From contig JASJCR010000066.1 in NCBI GenBank assembly GCA_030065875.1, positions 1 through 43,222 of the forward strand: 43,222 nucleotides of DNA, given 5' to 3'. Under the pieces are notes generated by a model that was not told where the DNA came from, ran no database searches, and saw only the letters and a list, made by a program, of their open reading frames with translations. The position numbers and the translations under genes were made by a program. The DNA comes from Ardenticatenaceae bacterium. Its GTDB lineage: Bacteria; Chloroflexota; Anaerolineae; Promineifilales; Promineifilaceae. Shown here piece after piece: positions 7,194 to 14,441 of this stretch. Positions within the stretch are counted from its first letter, which is position 1; the number at the start of each line of letters is the position of its first letter.

Positions 7194-9890
7194 TCAGGGA
7201 ATGAGTTTGAGTTCCCGCGCCCGAGCCACGGCCGTAGATCGATTATTAACGCCGAGCTTGCCGATGATATTGCTGACATGTTTTTTGGCGGTTGTGTAAG
7301 AAATGACCAAGCTGTCTGCGATTTGCTGGTTGGTGGCGCCTGTGGCCAGCAGATCGAGTACTTGACGCTCACGGCTGCTCAGCGGTTCTACCAACGACTG
7401 TGCCTCTGGCGGCTCCGTGTTTTCCTCTTGTGCCTCTTCTTCAGGTGATGTAAAGGCGGCCAGAAGTTGGTCTCGATAGGGCGTTGGGCGGCATTGGGCC
7501 AATAGGGTAGCCATCGCTTCCCCCTCATTGACATAAAGACGAATGGCCCGTTCTGGCTCCGTGTCCGTTAGTAGCTTTTCTAATCGGTCAATGGCGTGCG
7601 CTGATTCTCCCTGTTGGGCTAGGGTCAAGATTGTCAAAATGTCGATCGACCATAGATCGCCACGCCGTTTGCTTTCCGCCGCGAACGAGGCCAACCGCGT
7701 GAGTAGGGCAAGCGCTTTGCTCGTTTCACCGAGACAAAGCCAAGCAGCAACCAGGGCTCGAGTCTCAAATTCAAACCTGAAGTTGAGTGGTTTGGTTGCC
7801 AGCGACTCATTCTCTTGGGCCCAAGCGGCGACGGCCGCTCGTTCTGAGAGACGCTGGCCGCCTAAACTGATCAACCGAGTTTGCCAGACCGTTTGGGCGG
7901 CATTGATGCGCCGTAGCCTATAGTCAGGAGGGGCCTGACTCCTTAAATCGTCTAGCGTAGCTAGGATCGATTCAATCGAAGCGATGTCTTGTCGGGCCCA
8001 ATAGAGCTCTAGCAAACTCGCCAAACCGTCCACTACGTTGGTCGCACCGGTCATGCGGTACATCTCGGCCGCTTCTTCTAGATAGTCGGCCGCCTGGTTA
8101 ATCTGATTCCATTGCAAATAGAGGTGGCCCAAATCCCGTAATAGTGGTGCGGCCGCGAGCGGTCGCCGGTCGCTTAGCGCTTCTTTTTTAACGCGCTCTG
8201 CGGCCGCGAGCCCCTGTTTGGCCAAGCGTTCGGCTTGGCGCAAATGACCGTAGGTGACATTGATTTGCACCGCTATGGACACCGCCGCCAAGCCTCCCAG
8301 CGTATTCCCGACGCGAAGGTTAATGTTGGCCGCTTCTTCAGCGTGGGCCAGCGCTTGCTCTAGATCATTGACAAAGGTGTAGGTGTTGACCAGATTCATA
8401 GCTGCGGCCCCACGCATGATCCGGGCAGTTTGACCGGGTTCAGCCAACCGGCTGAGCTGATCATACCCCTGTTTAGAGTAGCGGATACCATCATCGAATT
8501 GGCCGGTTCGAGTGGCCAAATACCCGCGGAGCACCGTCATGAGAGGTTCAAGAGGCCAGGCATCGGGATTGGGTAACTTGGGTAAGGCGTTAAGCACCGC
8601 CTGGGATTCTTCAAGGCGGCCGACGAACATGAGCACCCAAGCATAGTAATAGTTTAAGCTGAGATTCTGGTGGCGGTGTTCTTCTGGGATTTGATTAATG
8701 TAGTGCAAGGCCCGACTGATATCGCCGCGGGTGACCAGATCTTCGATCTCTGCGGCAAGCAGTGCGGCCGCTTGGGCATAATCTGGGGCTTCCAGAGCGT
8801 GAAACAGGGCATCATCAAGATAACCGTTGGCGGCGAACCAATCGGCCGCTCGCTTGTGCAATTGGGGAATAAGCTCTGGCTCGCTCTGCTTTAGCTGATG
8901 GCGGAGGAGCTCGGCAAACAGATGATGGTAGCGGAACCACGCTTGGCTGTCGTCGAGGGGGATTAAGAAGAGATTGGCCCGGTCAAAGTCGATTAGGCTC
9001 GTTTCGTGTGAGGCGCCGTTAACGGCTGTACACAGCGCGCTGCTGAAGCGGCGCAAGACGGCCGTGCGTGTTAAAAACTGTTTGTCTGCGGCCGATTGTT
9101 GTCCCAATACCTCATCGACCAAATAGTCCATGATATAGCGATTGCTACCGGTAAAGCGCTCGATAAATTCAGTTCGTTTGGGACGGTCCTGCTGGCTGAG
9201 AGACAACGCGGCGAGCTGGAGACTGGCTGCCCATCCTTCGGTACGCTCTTCAAGCGCGGCAACCTCTTCAGGGGTAAGATCGAGGTGCATCAGCTCATTG
9301 AGAAAAAGGGCGGTTTCTTCTTCGGAGAAGCGCAACTGGGCTGTACGGAGCTCCACCGCTTGATGGCGCACCCGATAGCGAGAGATCGAAAAAGGGAGCT
9401 CCATCCGGCTGGTGACAACTACGTGGAGTGAGGGTGGCGCATAATCGAGCAACGTTGAAAGCAAACGATGGACTGTGGGATCGGTGATAAGGTGATAGTC
9501 GTCAAGGACAAGATAAATCGGCTCGGTTCTCTGAGCGAGATCGTTAATTAAGATATGGATGATCTGTATAGGGTCGATGCCGGTCTGCTCTTGGAGGATG
9601 GCCACGGCCGTGCTGGCCAAGGTCGGGTCTTGTCGCTTAAAGCCAACGCTGACATAGGTTAAGAAACGGGCAGGATCATTATCTTCTGTGTCGAGTGATA
9701 CCCAAACAAATGAATGGTCCTGCAACCAGCGAACAGCCAAGGTCGTCTTGCCATAGCCGGCTGGGGCAGACAAGACGGTGAGCTTGCGGGGCAAGGTCTG
9801 ATTGAGTTGGGCGATCAACTGTTGGCGCGGCATCGTCTCCGGCCGAGTTGGTGGGGGATAGAGTTTGGTACTGAGTATCATCTGCTTCAC
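7194..9890 (-). CDS. MalT-like LuxR-family transcriptional regulator (STAND ATPase)
   Basis: 898-residue signal-transducing regulator. Its domains in order are a STAND NTPase with Walker A APAGYGKTT (42-50) and Walker B YLVLDDYHLI (about 128-137), a winged-helix part, a long TPR-like helical sensor region (about 400-800), and a C-terminal LuxR helix-turn-helix (about 833-898) with LSSRERQVLDLLATG and NQQIADSLVISYTTAKKHV. Family members bind an inducer and ATP, oligomerise and activate transcription; the natural target here would be the hydrolase downstream. GTG 9890 is the first start, ATG 9881 the alternative; neither has a convincing ribosome-binding site. The IS66 terminal repeat begins at 9891, immediately before the start codon, so the native leader and promoter are gone. 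The N-terminus (ILSTKLYPPP) looks complete for the family. Confidence 0.92.
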   Translation of the reverse strand: MKQMILSTKLYPPPTRPETMPRQQLIAQLNQTLPRKLTVLSAPAGYGKTTLAVRWLQDHSFVWVSLDTEDNDPARFLTYVSVGFKRQDPTLASTAVAILQEQTGIDPIQIIHILINDLAQRTEPIYLVLDDYHLITDPTVHRLLSTLLDYAPPSLHVVVTSRMELPFSISRYRVRHQAVELRTAQLRFSEEETALFLNELMHLDLTPEEVAALEERTEGWAASLQLAALSLSQQDRPKRTEFIERFTGSNRYIMDYLVDEVLGQQSAADKQFLTRTAVLRRFSSALCTAVNGASHETSLIDFDRANLFLIPLDDSQAWFRYHHLFAELLRHQLKQSEPELIPQLHKRAADWFAANGYLDDALFHALEAPDYAQAAALLAAEIEDLVTRGDISRALHYINQIPEEHRHQNLSLNYYYAWVLMFVGRLEESQAVLNALPKLPNPDAWPLEPLMTVLRGYLATRTGQFDDGIRYSKQGYDQLSRLAEPGQTARIMRGAAAMNLVNTYTFVNDLEQALAHAEEAANINLRVGNTLGGLAAVSIAVQINVTYGHLRQAERLAKQGLAAAERVKKEALSDRRPLAAAPLLRDLGHLYLQWNQINQAADYLEEAAEMYRMTGATNVVDGLASLLELYWARQDIASIESILATLDDLRSQAPPDYRLRRINAAQTVWQTRLISLGGQRLSERAAVAAWAQENESLATKPLNFRFEFETRALVAAWLCLGETSKALALLTRLASFAAESKRRGDLWSIDILTILTLAQQGESAHAIDRLEKLLTDTEPERAIRLYVNEGEAMATLLAQCRPTPYRDQLLAAFTSPEEEAQEENTEPPEAQSLVEPLSSRERQVLDLLATGATNQQIADSLVISYTTAKKHVSNIIGKLGVNNRSTAVARARELKLIP

Positions 9891-9913
9891 AGAAAATGTA
9901 ATTATTCAGCAGG
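9891..9913. repeat. IS66 left inverted terminal repeat
   Basis: Contains GTAATTATTCAGCAGG. It includes the transposase stop codon (9902-9904) and abuts the GTG of the MalT-like gene. Confidence 0.75.
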
Positions 9914-11362
9914 GGTAGGTATGAACACATTCCCCTGCATGGCTTCGGTCAAAATGGGGAAGATATCAAGCCCTTGTTTACGAAGGGTGGAAATGTAGCC
10001 TCGAATTCGGCAAAACATTTCAGCCCCTGACTTTGACCGAAAACAATTAGATATTTTTTGCTGAACCTTGACCATTCTCAAATCACGTTCAGCTAAATTG
10101 TTATCAAATGGCACCTTAAAATCGGAGCAAACGCGGAGAATATCGCTCTTGTAAGTCACTAAACGATCAATCAAATTGCGCGTTTTCGTTTGCTTGGTTC
10201 GACCTCGCTTCCCATTCGGTTTCGCTTTTGGGTTCAGCTGGTCAGCATTTGCTAATAGAAGATCATATTTTGCTTCAATACGAACCAAGGCTATCTTCGG
10301 CAAAGCTGTTTTCCCATTTCCACTGGCGATTTGAACCATATTTTTGGCCGTCACCAACAAGCGCATCCGTGATTTCGCCCAGGTCTGATTTGGCTCTCGC
10401 TCAAGAACTGCATTCAATTCTCGAATGAGATGCGCATTGCACAAAGCATGCTTGCAAGCCACTTTCAAATAAGATCGGTAAAAGTCATGAACCGCGATTC
10501 CTTTGTAATGGGGTAATATCTCTCCGGCCTCATGAGCCCGTGATCCTCTTGCTTTGTGAGAGTCGTAAAACGTCATCAATTTGGTTGAGGCAACATGCAA
10601 CCATTCCGTTTTTGCGCCAACTCGATGCCCTGTTTCGTCACAATGAATCACTGGTTCATTGACAATGGCCTGACGAATCTGTTTTTCTGCCTCTTCCAGT
10701 TGCTTGTACCCATCTTGAAGCATCTGGTAAAGCGTTCCGGTGCTCGGTGAAATTCCATACAGCGTTTCTATGAGCTCTTTTGTCCGTTCATATGGCAACA
10801 ATTGGTACACCATCAGGTAATTGACCAACGCTCTGAGGCCAAAACCATATTGGACATTTCCTTTAAGGCGCTCCGGCAACTGACCTGTGTTCATTTGGCC
10901 ACAACATGGGCACATTTTTGTGATCGATTGATGCTCCGTGACCACAATTTGAGGCGGTGGTATATCCACAACTTGTTTTTTACGCCCAATTTCACCTTCA
11001 ATACCGCTCAAATCGTGGGCACAATTTTGACAAATGGTTGATTCATATTGAATCACCTCGTCAACGTCGTCCCTCATTTTTAAGGTTGTTCCTTGATGGC
11101 CTGATTGGCCACCCGGTTTCCGCTTCTTTTTGTCTCGATTCGGTTTTGGTTTCGGCAACCGTTTTTTCAAACCATCACTTGAAGGTGGTTTGTCGCTATT
11201 CTTGCTGTTTTTGTTTAAGCGCTCTTCTAATTCTTTGACCCGTTGCACCAGTTGCTCAACTTGCTCAACTTTCTTCAGCAACTGCTCAAACACATCAGCA
11301 ACGGCCTCTGGCCCTTGCTCATATAAATCGTAAATGTCTTGGCGCGTTAACATACCTGCCAA
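9902..11362 (-). CDS. IS66-family transposase (TnpC type)
   Basis: 486-residue DDE transposase. An N-terminal leucine-zipper coiled coil (about 20-55, LLKKVEQVEQLVQRVKELEE) is followed by a basic linker with KPPSSDGLKK and KPGGQSGHQG, a zinc-binding part with CQNC and CPCC pairs, and the catalytic core. The core shows the first Asp in VIHCDETGHRVG, the second in IAVHDFYRSY, and the Glu in NNLAERDLRMVKVQQKIS. The C-terminal FCRIRGYISTLRKQG is typical of IS66. Length is normal for the single-ORF ISBst12-like group, and no frameshift is seen, so it is probably active. Its stop lies inside the left terminal repeat, 11 bases before the MalT-like gene in the same orientation, so its transcript can run into that regulator. 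Confidence 0.95.
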   Translation of the reverse strand: MAGMLTRQDIYDLYEQGPEAVADVFEQLLKKVEQVEQLVQRVKELEERLNKNSKNSDKPPSSDGLKKRLPKPKPNRDKKKRKPGGQSGHQGTTLKMRDDVDEVIQYESTICQNCAHDLSGIEGEIGRKKQVVDIPPPQIVVTEHQSITKMCPCCGQMNTGQLPERLKGNVQYGFGLRALVNYLMVYQLLPYERTKELIETLYGISPSTGTLYQMLQDGYKQLEEAEKQIRQAIVNEPVIHCDETGHRVGAKTEWLHVASTKLMTFYDSHKARGSRAHEAGEILPHYKGIAVHDFYRSYLKVACKHALCNAHLIRELNAVLEREPNQTWAKSRMRLLVTAKNMVQIASGNGKTALPKIALVRIEAKYDLLLANADQLNPKAKPNGKRGRTKQTKTRNLIDRLVTYKSDILRVCSDFKVPFDNNLAERDLRMVKVQQKISNCFRSKSGAEMFCRIRGYISTLRKQGLDIFPILTEAMQGNVFIPTPAE

Positions 11363-11388
11363 GGTATCTCATTATCAAATTTCAGCAA

Positions 11389-11411
11389 CCTGCTGAACAA
11401 TTACGATTTCT
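11389..11411. repeat. IS66 right inverted terminal repeat
   Basis: Reverse complement of the left end with three mismatches; it contains CCTGCTGAACAATTAC. Confidence 0.75.
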
Positions 11412-11585
11412 AAATAATTTAACTGACTCAAGTGTCTCAATCTTTTCCGATCATTGTCAGCTGTTCAAGTCCACCACCATAAATTAGAAGTCCAAAAAAT
11501 TGGGTCCCATCATTTTAAATTATCGGGTAGAATTGACCTGTAAAAGCCTCAAAATAATGTAGTCCAAGAAAAAAATAGAGAAGGG

Positions 11586-12560
11586 TTGGGAACTTTGCAG
11601 CAGAATAAACCTTTACCTGGCCACCAATATCAGCTGTGGCCAAATCTAAATGATCCCTCAAGGATGTTGCCGGGATCAGAACGGCCAGACACTCATATGC
11701 GCGCGGCACAGGTCAAGGCGTTTCAAACAACCACGCGTTCCCAACGAGTGGCCTGGCACGATTATCACCTTTCTGTAAAAGTGTTGACCCGCTTCTACAA
11801 TTTCAAGACCTCATTTTTAATTCGCGGGCAGGAAAATTTGGGTGGCAGCTGGCATCTCAAATTACATACCGATCCCCTCATCACCACCACAGCGATTCCC
11901 CCCACGGCTGAAAAAAAATGGCCGCTGATCCATATCTTGCAGAAATATCAGCCAACAAAAATAATGATGGGTGAGGTAGAAGATTTACTTATCAATGAGG
12001 ACTTTCTGGCTGTTAAGCTGCTCATCAATATGGAGGATTCTTCATTTTCATGGTGGCTTGTTGGGCAGGCCCACCTCCAACCAGAGCTTCCTTTTTTATC
12101 GGGGATCGATCTTGAAAAAAGCACCCCTATGACCGCCCCATACAACCTTGAACCTTCCGACCGAAGTGAAAAAAAACGTACGGAAGAAAAAAATGCCGCT
12201 TTACAGCTTGAAGTATTGGTTTTCCAGCCTCTTAAAGCGGTCCACGCCCCGCGATTTAAAAAGAGTTTTGCAGCAATCGCTAAATGTAAACCCGGTAAAA
12301 TTCACATCGACGGGGTATTCAACACCCACACCTCAATCGCCATCCTGATCACCGTTCACAGCAAAAAAGCGGTTAAGAGAATACTTGATTATTGCCGCAA
12401 ACATCATCAATCTTTGATGCATCGGCTAAAAATCACCCCCTTCCACGATCTTGGTTATCCTCGCCAACTATTTTGGGAAACGATTAACAATCAACCTCTT
12501 CAAGAGGAAGATTCTTTCATTAAACCCTCAATTTCGTTGTCGCAGGATATTTCCACCTAA
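11586..12560 (+). CDS. Unrecognised protein beside the IS66 element
   Basis: 324 residues from TTG 11586; ATG 11664 and ATG 11697 are alternatives and none has a well-placed ribosome-binding site. I recognise no family. The protein is soluble, with no signal peptide or membrane segment, and rich in Lys, His and Gln. Segments such as RVAWHDYHLSVKVLTRFYNF, KYQPTKIMMGEVEDLL and KAVKRILDYCRKHHQSL look like ordinary globular sequence, which argues for a real gene over a long spurious frame. It is more AT-rich than its neighbours, contains no CGGCCG, and lies between the IS66 right end and a convergent gene it overlaps by four bases (12557-12560). Horizontal acquisition is plausible. The frame is closed upstream by TAA 11541-11543. 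Confidence 0.55.
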   Translation: MGTLQQNKPLPGHQYQLWPNLNDPSRMLPGSERPDTHMRAAQVKAFQTTTRSQRVAWHDYHLSVKVLTRFYNFKTSFLIRGQENLGGSWHLKLHTDPLITTTAIPPTAEKKWPLIHILQKYQPTKIMMGEVEDLLINEDFLAVKLLINMEDSSFSWWLVGQAHLQPELPFLSGIDLEKSTPMTAPYNLEPSDRSEKKRTEEKNAALQLEVLVFQPLKAVHAPRFKKSFAAIAKCKPGKIHIDGVFNTHTSIAILITVHSKKAVKRILDYCRKHHQSLMHRLKITPFHDLGYPRQLFWETINNQPLQEEDSFIKPSISLSQDIST

Positions 12561-13177
12561 ATATGGGGAGTGTATGCAAATTCAGACCCGGATTGATTAA
12601 ATGGTGGTGGAAACAGATCTTTCAGTTTCTCTTTATCGATTTCCAGAATTTCTAAAGCGATTAATTTTTCAACAATTTGAAAAGCAGCCTGCTTGGGGAA
12701 AAGACGGCCGGTATCAATGGCCAACTCGGGATCTAGCGGAGGCTCATATTCAATTCCCATTCCCGGTACCAAATTATTGTTTCCGGCCTTTGCATAAATC
12801 CCTTTTGGATCCCGCGCCTGGCATACTTCTAAAGCACAATCTACAAATATTTCGCCAAAACGATCAATTTCGTCGCGCACCCGATCACGATATTCTCGCT
12901 TATTGGCCGTTGCCGCAATGATGACGTTGACGCCGCTGCGCGCCAGCCAAATCGCCATCGATCCCAACGCGTTGTAAAAGTAATCGCGCTCCTCACTTCC
13001 AAAAGTGGGGTTAGGCGTCAGTAACTCACGCATTTCATCCGAATCCATGACGACAAGCGGCAGATCCAGTCGAGACATAACTCGCTGAATTGCGTCAGCT
13101 AGGGATGTTTTTCCGGAAGCCGGTAGTCCGGTCAACCAGATCACAAATCCTTCTGTGTTTCGTCGTATCGTTTTCAT
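12557..13177 (-). CDS. Adenylylsulfate (APS) kinase-like P-loop kinase
   Basis: 206 residues, close to bacterial CysC. APS kinase makes PAPS from adenylylsulfate and ATP in the cytoplasm. The P-loop is GLPASGKTS (17-25) instead of the usual GLSGSGKST. The Walker B-like VVMDSDEMRELL, the SEERDYFYNALG segment matching CysC (S/G)xxDRxxNIRR, and the conserved RDPKGIYAKA are present. The NIRR part is degenerate (FYNALG). No cysN, cysD or PAPS reductase is in the window. The start overlaps the stop of the upstream APH-fold kinase by four bases, so translation is coupled. The pair resembles fused APH plus P-loop ATPase proteins annotated in proteobacteria, so the substrate may not be APS. Confidence 0.72.
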   Translation of the reverse strand: MKTIRRNTEGFVIWLTGLPASGKTSLADAIQRVMSRLDLPLVVMDSDEMRELLTPNPTFGSEERDYFYNALGSMAIWLARSGVNVIIAATANKREYRDRVRDEIDRFGEIFVDCALEVCQARDPKGIYAKAGNNNLVPGMGIEYEPPLDPELAIDTGRLFPKQAAFQIVEKLIALEILEIDKEKLKDLFPPPFNQSGSEFAYTPHI

Positions 13178-14277
13178 AATACACCTAAATAGTGATTAAT
13201 TCCCTGCCAGTCGAACCGGCCGTCAGCCAGGACGTTGCAGGCAAAATTGATTAACCGCTGTCGGGCTTGATGGCTCATTTTGGGATACCACTCGGGGCTG
13301 GCCAAAACCAAAGCTCGCCACGCTATCCACGGTGCAATTTCCTGAAGAATCTCCATATCGTCTGTTTGGTGAAGATATGTCGTCCAGAAAATTTCGTAAA
13401 GTTCTTGAAATGGTCCGTGCAGTTCTTTATCCATCTGCAGGGCGAAAAACAGGTAGTTAATTGAAAGCGCAGCCACATCATCGGATGGTGCCCCCCAACT
13501 GCCTCGACTGCGATCTATTAATTGAAACGATAAATCGTCCCCAAACAAAATATTGAATGGGTGAAAATCCCCGTGCACCTGACAAAGTCGATTGATGCGA
13601 TCTTTTAATCGCCAGCGCCAGTGATTTGCCGCATCCTCAATGGAGCGCAGGGTATGGTCTGACACAAAATCGGCGTGCCCATACCCATCAATGATCCCCA
13701 TGATCCCTTCGCCATGACCAACTAAATCGCGCAGGCGACGGCGCCAAAGCAGTGGATCATGATGCTTTACGGCGTGAATTTCTACCAAATACAAGGCAAT
13801 GGCGCGCGCCCGCTCACGATCCAGCTGTGAAATTTCGCCGGAGTCGCGAATGCGCAGTAAATCCTCGGCATAAGGAATTCCGGTGGCATAAGGGGTTAAT
13901 AAAATGCATTCTTGAACGTTTTTTAGGGAAACCAGAGAGCGATCAGCCTGAATACCCACAATGTCAATAGCCGGCACATGCCCCTCCAGCAAATTAAAAT
14001 TGTGATAATCTCGCCAAACTTCAGCGACCCGATCTGATTCTCTTTCTCGGCCGTAGCCGTTGCGCAACACCGGCCGAATGACGATATCGTGTTGACATTT
14101 ATCTACTTCGTACCAGATGCGAATTGGTTGCCCATAACCAAACCCCTTTAGCTGTGCCGCAGAATCGGGGTCATCTCCCAGAGTAGAGATTTTTTGCAGA
14201 TGAACCGGCCGCTGGTGAATCGTAGTGAGGTAATTTTCGAGAGCACCTATCGTTATAATCTGTTCATCCATAGCCAT
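13174..14277 (-). CDS. APH-fold (aminoglycoside phosphotransferase family) kinase
   Basis: Cytoplasmic small-molecule kinase of the protein-kinase-like APH fold, 367 residues from ATG 14277. AAGG five bases upstream favours that start over GTG 14283 and ATG 14271. The catalytic loop VHGDFHPFNILF is at about 234-245. The metal-binding motif LIDRSRGSWGAPSDDVAAL follows, where most relatives have LIDWE. A hydrophobic helical C-terminus resembles choline/ethanolamine-kinase-type relatives. The substrate is unknown; aminoglycoside resistance is unlikely given the divergent sequence and context. It overlaps the APS-kinase-like gene by four bases and forms a two-gene operon with it. Confidence 0.75.
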   Translation of the reverse strand: MAMDEQIITIGALENYLTTIHQRPVHLQKISTLGDDPDSAAQLKGFGYGQPIRIWYEVDKCQHDIVIRPVLRNGYGRERESDRVAEVWRDYHNFNLLEGHVPAIDIVGIQADRSLVSLKNVQECILLTPYATGIPYAEDLLRIRDSGEISQLDRERARAIALYLVEIHAVKHHDPLLWRRRLRDLVGHGEGIMGIIDGYGHADFVSDHTLRSIEDAANHWRWRLKDRINRLCQVHGDFHPFNILFGDDLSFQLIDRSRGSWGAPSDDVAALSINYLFFALQMDKELHGPFQELYEIFWTTYLHQTDDMEILQEIAPWIAWRALVLASPEWYPKMSHQARQRLINFACNVLADGRFDWQGINHYLGVL

Positions 14278-14393
14278 CACCACCTTGGTTTTAGAGTACT
14301 ACGATCAACTGGCGAACATAAGTGTTAAATGTCATCCCGTGTAGGTGACGAAAAGACTCCTTTTCTCCCCCCTCTGTTCTGCCATTTAAGTAA

Positions 14394-14429
14394 GTGGGTT
14401 TTTGGGCAGAAAACCACCCAAAAACCCAC
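14394..14429 (-). terminator. Strong hairpin 13 bases downstream of ppdK
   Basis: GTGGGTTTTTGGG (14394-14406) and CCCAAAAACCCAC (14417-14429) are a perfect 13-bp inverted repeat with a 10-base loop. It lies directly after the ppdK stop on the minus strand. The T tract after the stem is weak (TTACTT), so it may stabilise the 3' end more than terminate transcription. Confidence 0.55.
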
Positions 14430-14441
14430 ATCAATAGCTCG

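Larger units (their letters stand above)
9891..11411 (-). mobile_element. IS66-family insertion sequence, single-ORF type
   Basis: The inverted ends 9891-9913 and 11389-11411 match at 20 of 23 positions and enclose one transposase gene. IS66 ends usually begin with GTAA; on that basis the element would be 9898-11404, and the extra six or seven matching bases outside would be an extension. Neither choice gives a convincing 8-base target duplication. TnpA and TnpB are absent, as in the ISBst12 subgroup. The element lacks CGGCCG, unlike nearly all its surroundings, consistent with recent arrival. Confidence 0.85.

Noticed and set aside
9891..12560. Defence island
   Set aside because: Only an IS66 element and one unrecognised gene are present; no nuclease, toxin-antitoxin or methylase was seen.
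14271..14283. Aminoglycoside resistance gene
   Set aside because: The APH fold is clear, but divergence in the active site and coupling to a CysC-like gene make antibiotic modification unlikely.
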